This document shows, in pieces, positions 6,574-7,256 of a DNA stretch of 7,256 nucleotides. A program made the position numbers and the translations under genes. Position 1 is the first letter of the stretch. Every line of letters begins with the position of its first letter. The stretch lies in assembly GCA_014381035.1 (NCBI GenBank), contig JACMIS010000293.1, positions 1-7,256 of the forward strand, read 5' to 3'. The notes beneath the pieces are model-generated. The model was not told the DNA's origin, did not search any database, and was given only the letters and a program-made list of their open reading frames with translations. This DNA comes from Armatimonadota bacterium. GTDB taxonomy: Bacteria > Armatimonadota > Armatimonadia > Armatimonadales > Armatimonadaceae.

Positions 6574-7256
6574 TCATACACCAAGGTCCACGTCGCGTAA
6601 CCACTCGGGTTCGGGCGAGGTGCGGTCTTGCTCCAGAACAATCGTTGTGCCGCCCGCGCCGGTGAGCAGCCAGACCCGGTCGCACGTGTGCAGGATCATC
6701 CAGAAGCCGTGCCCGAGCGTTCCGGCGGTGGAAGCCCCTTTTTCCAAAGCACGAGGCAGTGCCTCCTCGGAAATACCGCTCCCCGTATCGCGCATCCACA
6801 CCTGAATGATCCCGCGCTCCCGATCCGCGAAAATACGTCCCGTGCCGCCACCGCCATGCACCACGGCGTTCATCGCTCCCTCGCCGGTACCCGTCAATAG
6901 ATCGTGCAATCGCTCCTTGGGTAATCGGATCGTTTCCGCGACCGATTCCACCTCGACGCGTAGCGAGCGGAGTTCAGAACGCGACAGTTCGATCTCCTCC
7001 GACATCGGTGTGAGCGGCGCGGGTAGGTCGGCTTCGGTATCGCACAGGGTAAGCTTGCCCGCTGTCAGGCTGAACAGCACTTCGCGTAGAAAACGGCGTT
7101 GTCGGATCAGGGCGGTCTGCTCTGACTGGCGCAACCGCGCGTTCTCCAGCGTCAGCCACATGCGCTCGGCGACCGATTCCAGCAATGCAACCTCTTCCGT
7201 GCTCCAGTCGTGTGGTTCGCCCGACATTTGCGCCGAGAACACGCCTACCCAGGCAC
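6574..7256 (-). CDS. GAF domain plus RsbW-like histidine-kinase-type ATPase (N-terminus beyond window)
   Basis: The frame stays open to the window edge. The GTG at 7242 is internal, because the codons before it (AWVG) continue the end of a GAF domain: AWVGVFSAQMSGEPHDW, then the usual STEEVALLESVAERMWLTLENARL exit helix. About 226 residues are visible. A helical linker follows, then a GHKL ATPase of the HATPase_c_2 (RsbW/SpoIIAB-like) type: N box E-G-A-M-N-A-V-V-H near 6865, G1 box DTGSGI, G2 box GTLGHGFWM and a terminal GGTTIVL strand. No phospho-accepting histidine/DHp domain appears between GAF and ATPase in the visible part, which favours a serine kinase/anti-sigma-type switch over a classic histidine kinase. 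A small-molecule or light input through GAF is expected from the family; the ligand is unknown. It ends 9 bases before the cysteine-rich gene, its likely operon partner. Confidence 0.9.
   Translation of the reverse strand, partial: AWVGVFSAQMSGEPHDWSTEEVALLESVAERMWLTLENARLRQSEQTALIRQRRFLREVLFSLTAGKLTLCDTEADLPAPLTPMSEEIELSRSELRSLRVEVESVAETIRLPKERLHDLLTGTGEGAMNAVVHGGGGTGRIFADRERGIIQVWMRDTGSGISEEALPRALEKGASTAGTLGHGFWMILHTCDRVWLLTGAGGTTIVLEQDRTSPEPEWLRDVDLGV

Noticed and set aside
7240..7242. GTG at 7242 as the start of the GAF-ATPase gene
   Set aside because: The frame remains open upstream and encodes AWVG, the expected preceding strand of the GAF domain, so the gene begins outside the window.

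Overview
The window reads almost entirely on the minus strand and holds six protein-coding genes, two of them cut by the window edges. The strongest clue to the organism is the pair at the low-coordinate end: a secreted protein with planctomycete cytochrome C (PSCyt1), DUF1549 (PSCyt2) and DUF1553 (PSD1) regions, followed 7 bases later by a Tat-exported DUF1501 protein. This pair is greatly expanded in Planctomycetota and also occurs in related or similarly living phyla such as Verrucomicrobiota and, I believe, Armatimonadota. The DNA is moderately GC-rich with GC-biased third codon positions. I would call it an environmental bacterium of the planctomycete type, without certainty about the phylum.

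In the direction of transcription (high to low coordinates), the window opens with the C-terminal part of a regulator made of a GAF domain and an RsbW-like histidine-kinase-type ATPase (6574-7256). Nine bases later comes a 243-residue cysteine-rich protein of unknown function (5833-6564), almost certainly in the same operon. An 84-base gap then holds a good sigma70-type promoter (TTGCCA, 17 bases, GATAAT) and a ribosome binding site for a 656-residue ABC-F ATPase (3778-5748). Directly behind the ABC-F stop codon, as TAAATG, lies a short charged protein (3494-3777) whose reading frame seems to break at a run of five A's.

Next is a 206-base AT-richer intergenic region. It contains four copies of TTTGAC/GTCAAA, an imperfect palindrome and a weak promoter candidate, and it leads into the PSD1 gene (756-3287) and the DUF1501 gene (1-748, C-terminus missing).

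Functionally there are three units: a signalling pair (GAF-ATPase plus cysteine-rich partner), a ribosome-associated ABC-F unit with a small coupled gene, and an exported haem/DUF1501 pair probably acting outside the cytoplasmic membrane. I see no tRNA, rRNA, CRISPR array, insertion sequence or clear rho-independent terminator. Nothing here is clearly a new system. The least explained parts are the cysteine-rich partner of the GAF-ATPase, the small gene with the frame break, and the repeat-rich upstream region of the PSD1 gene.
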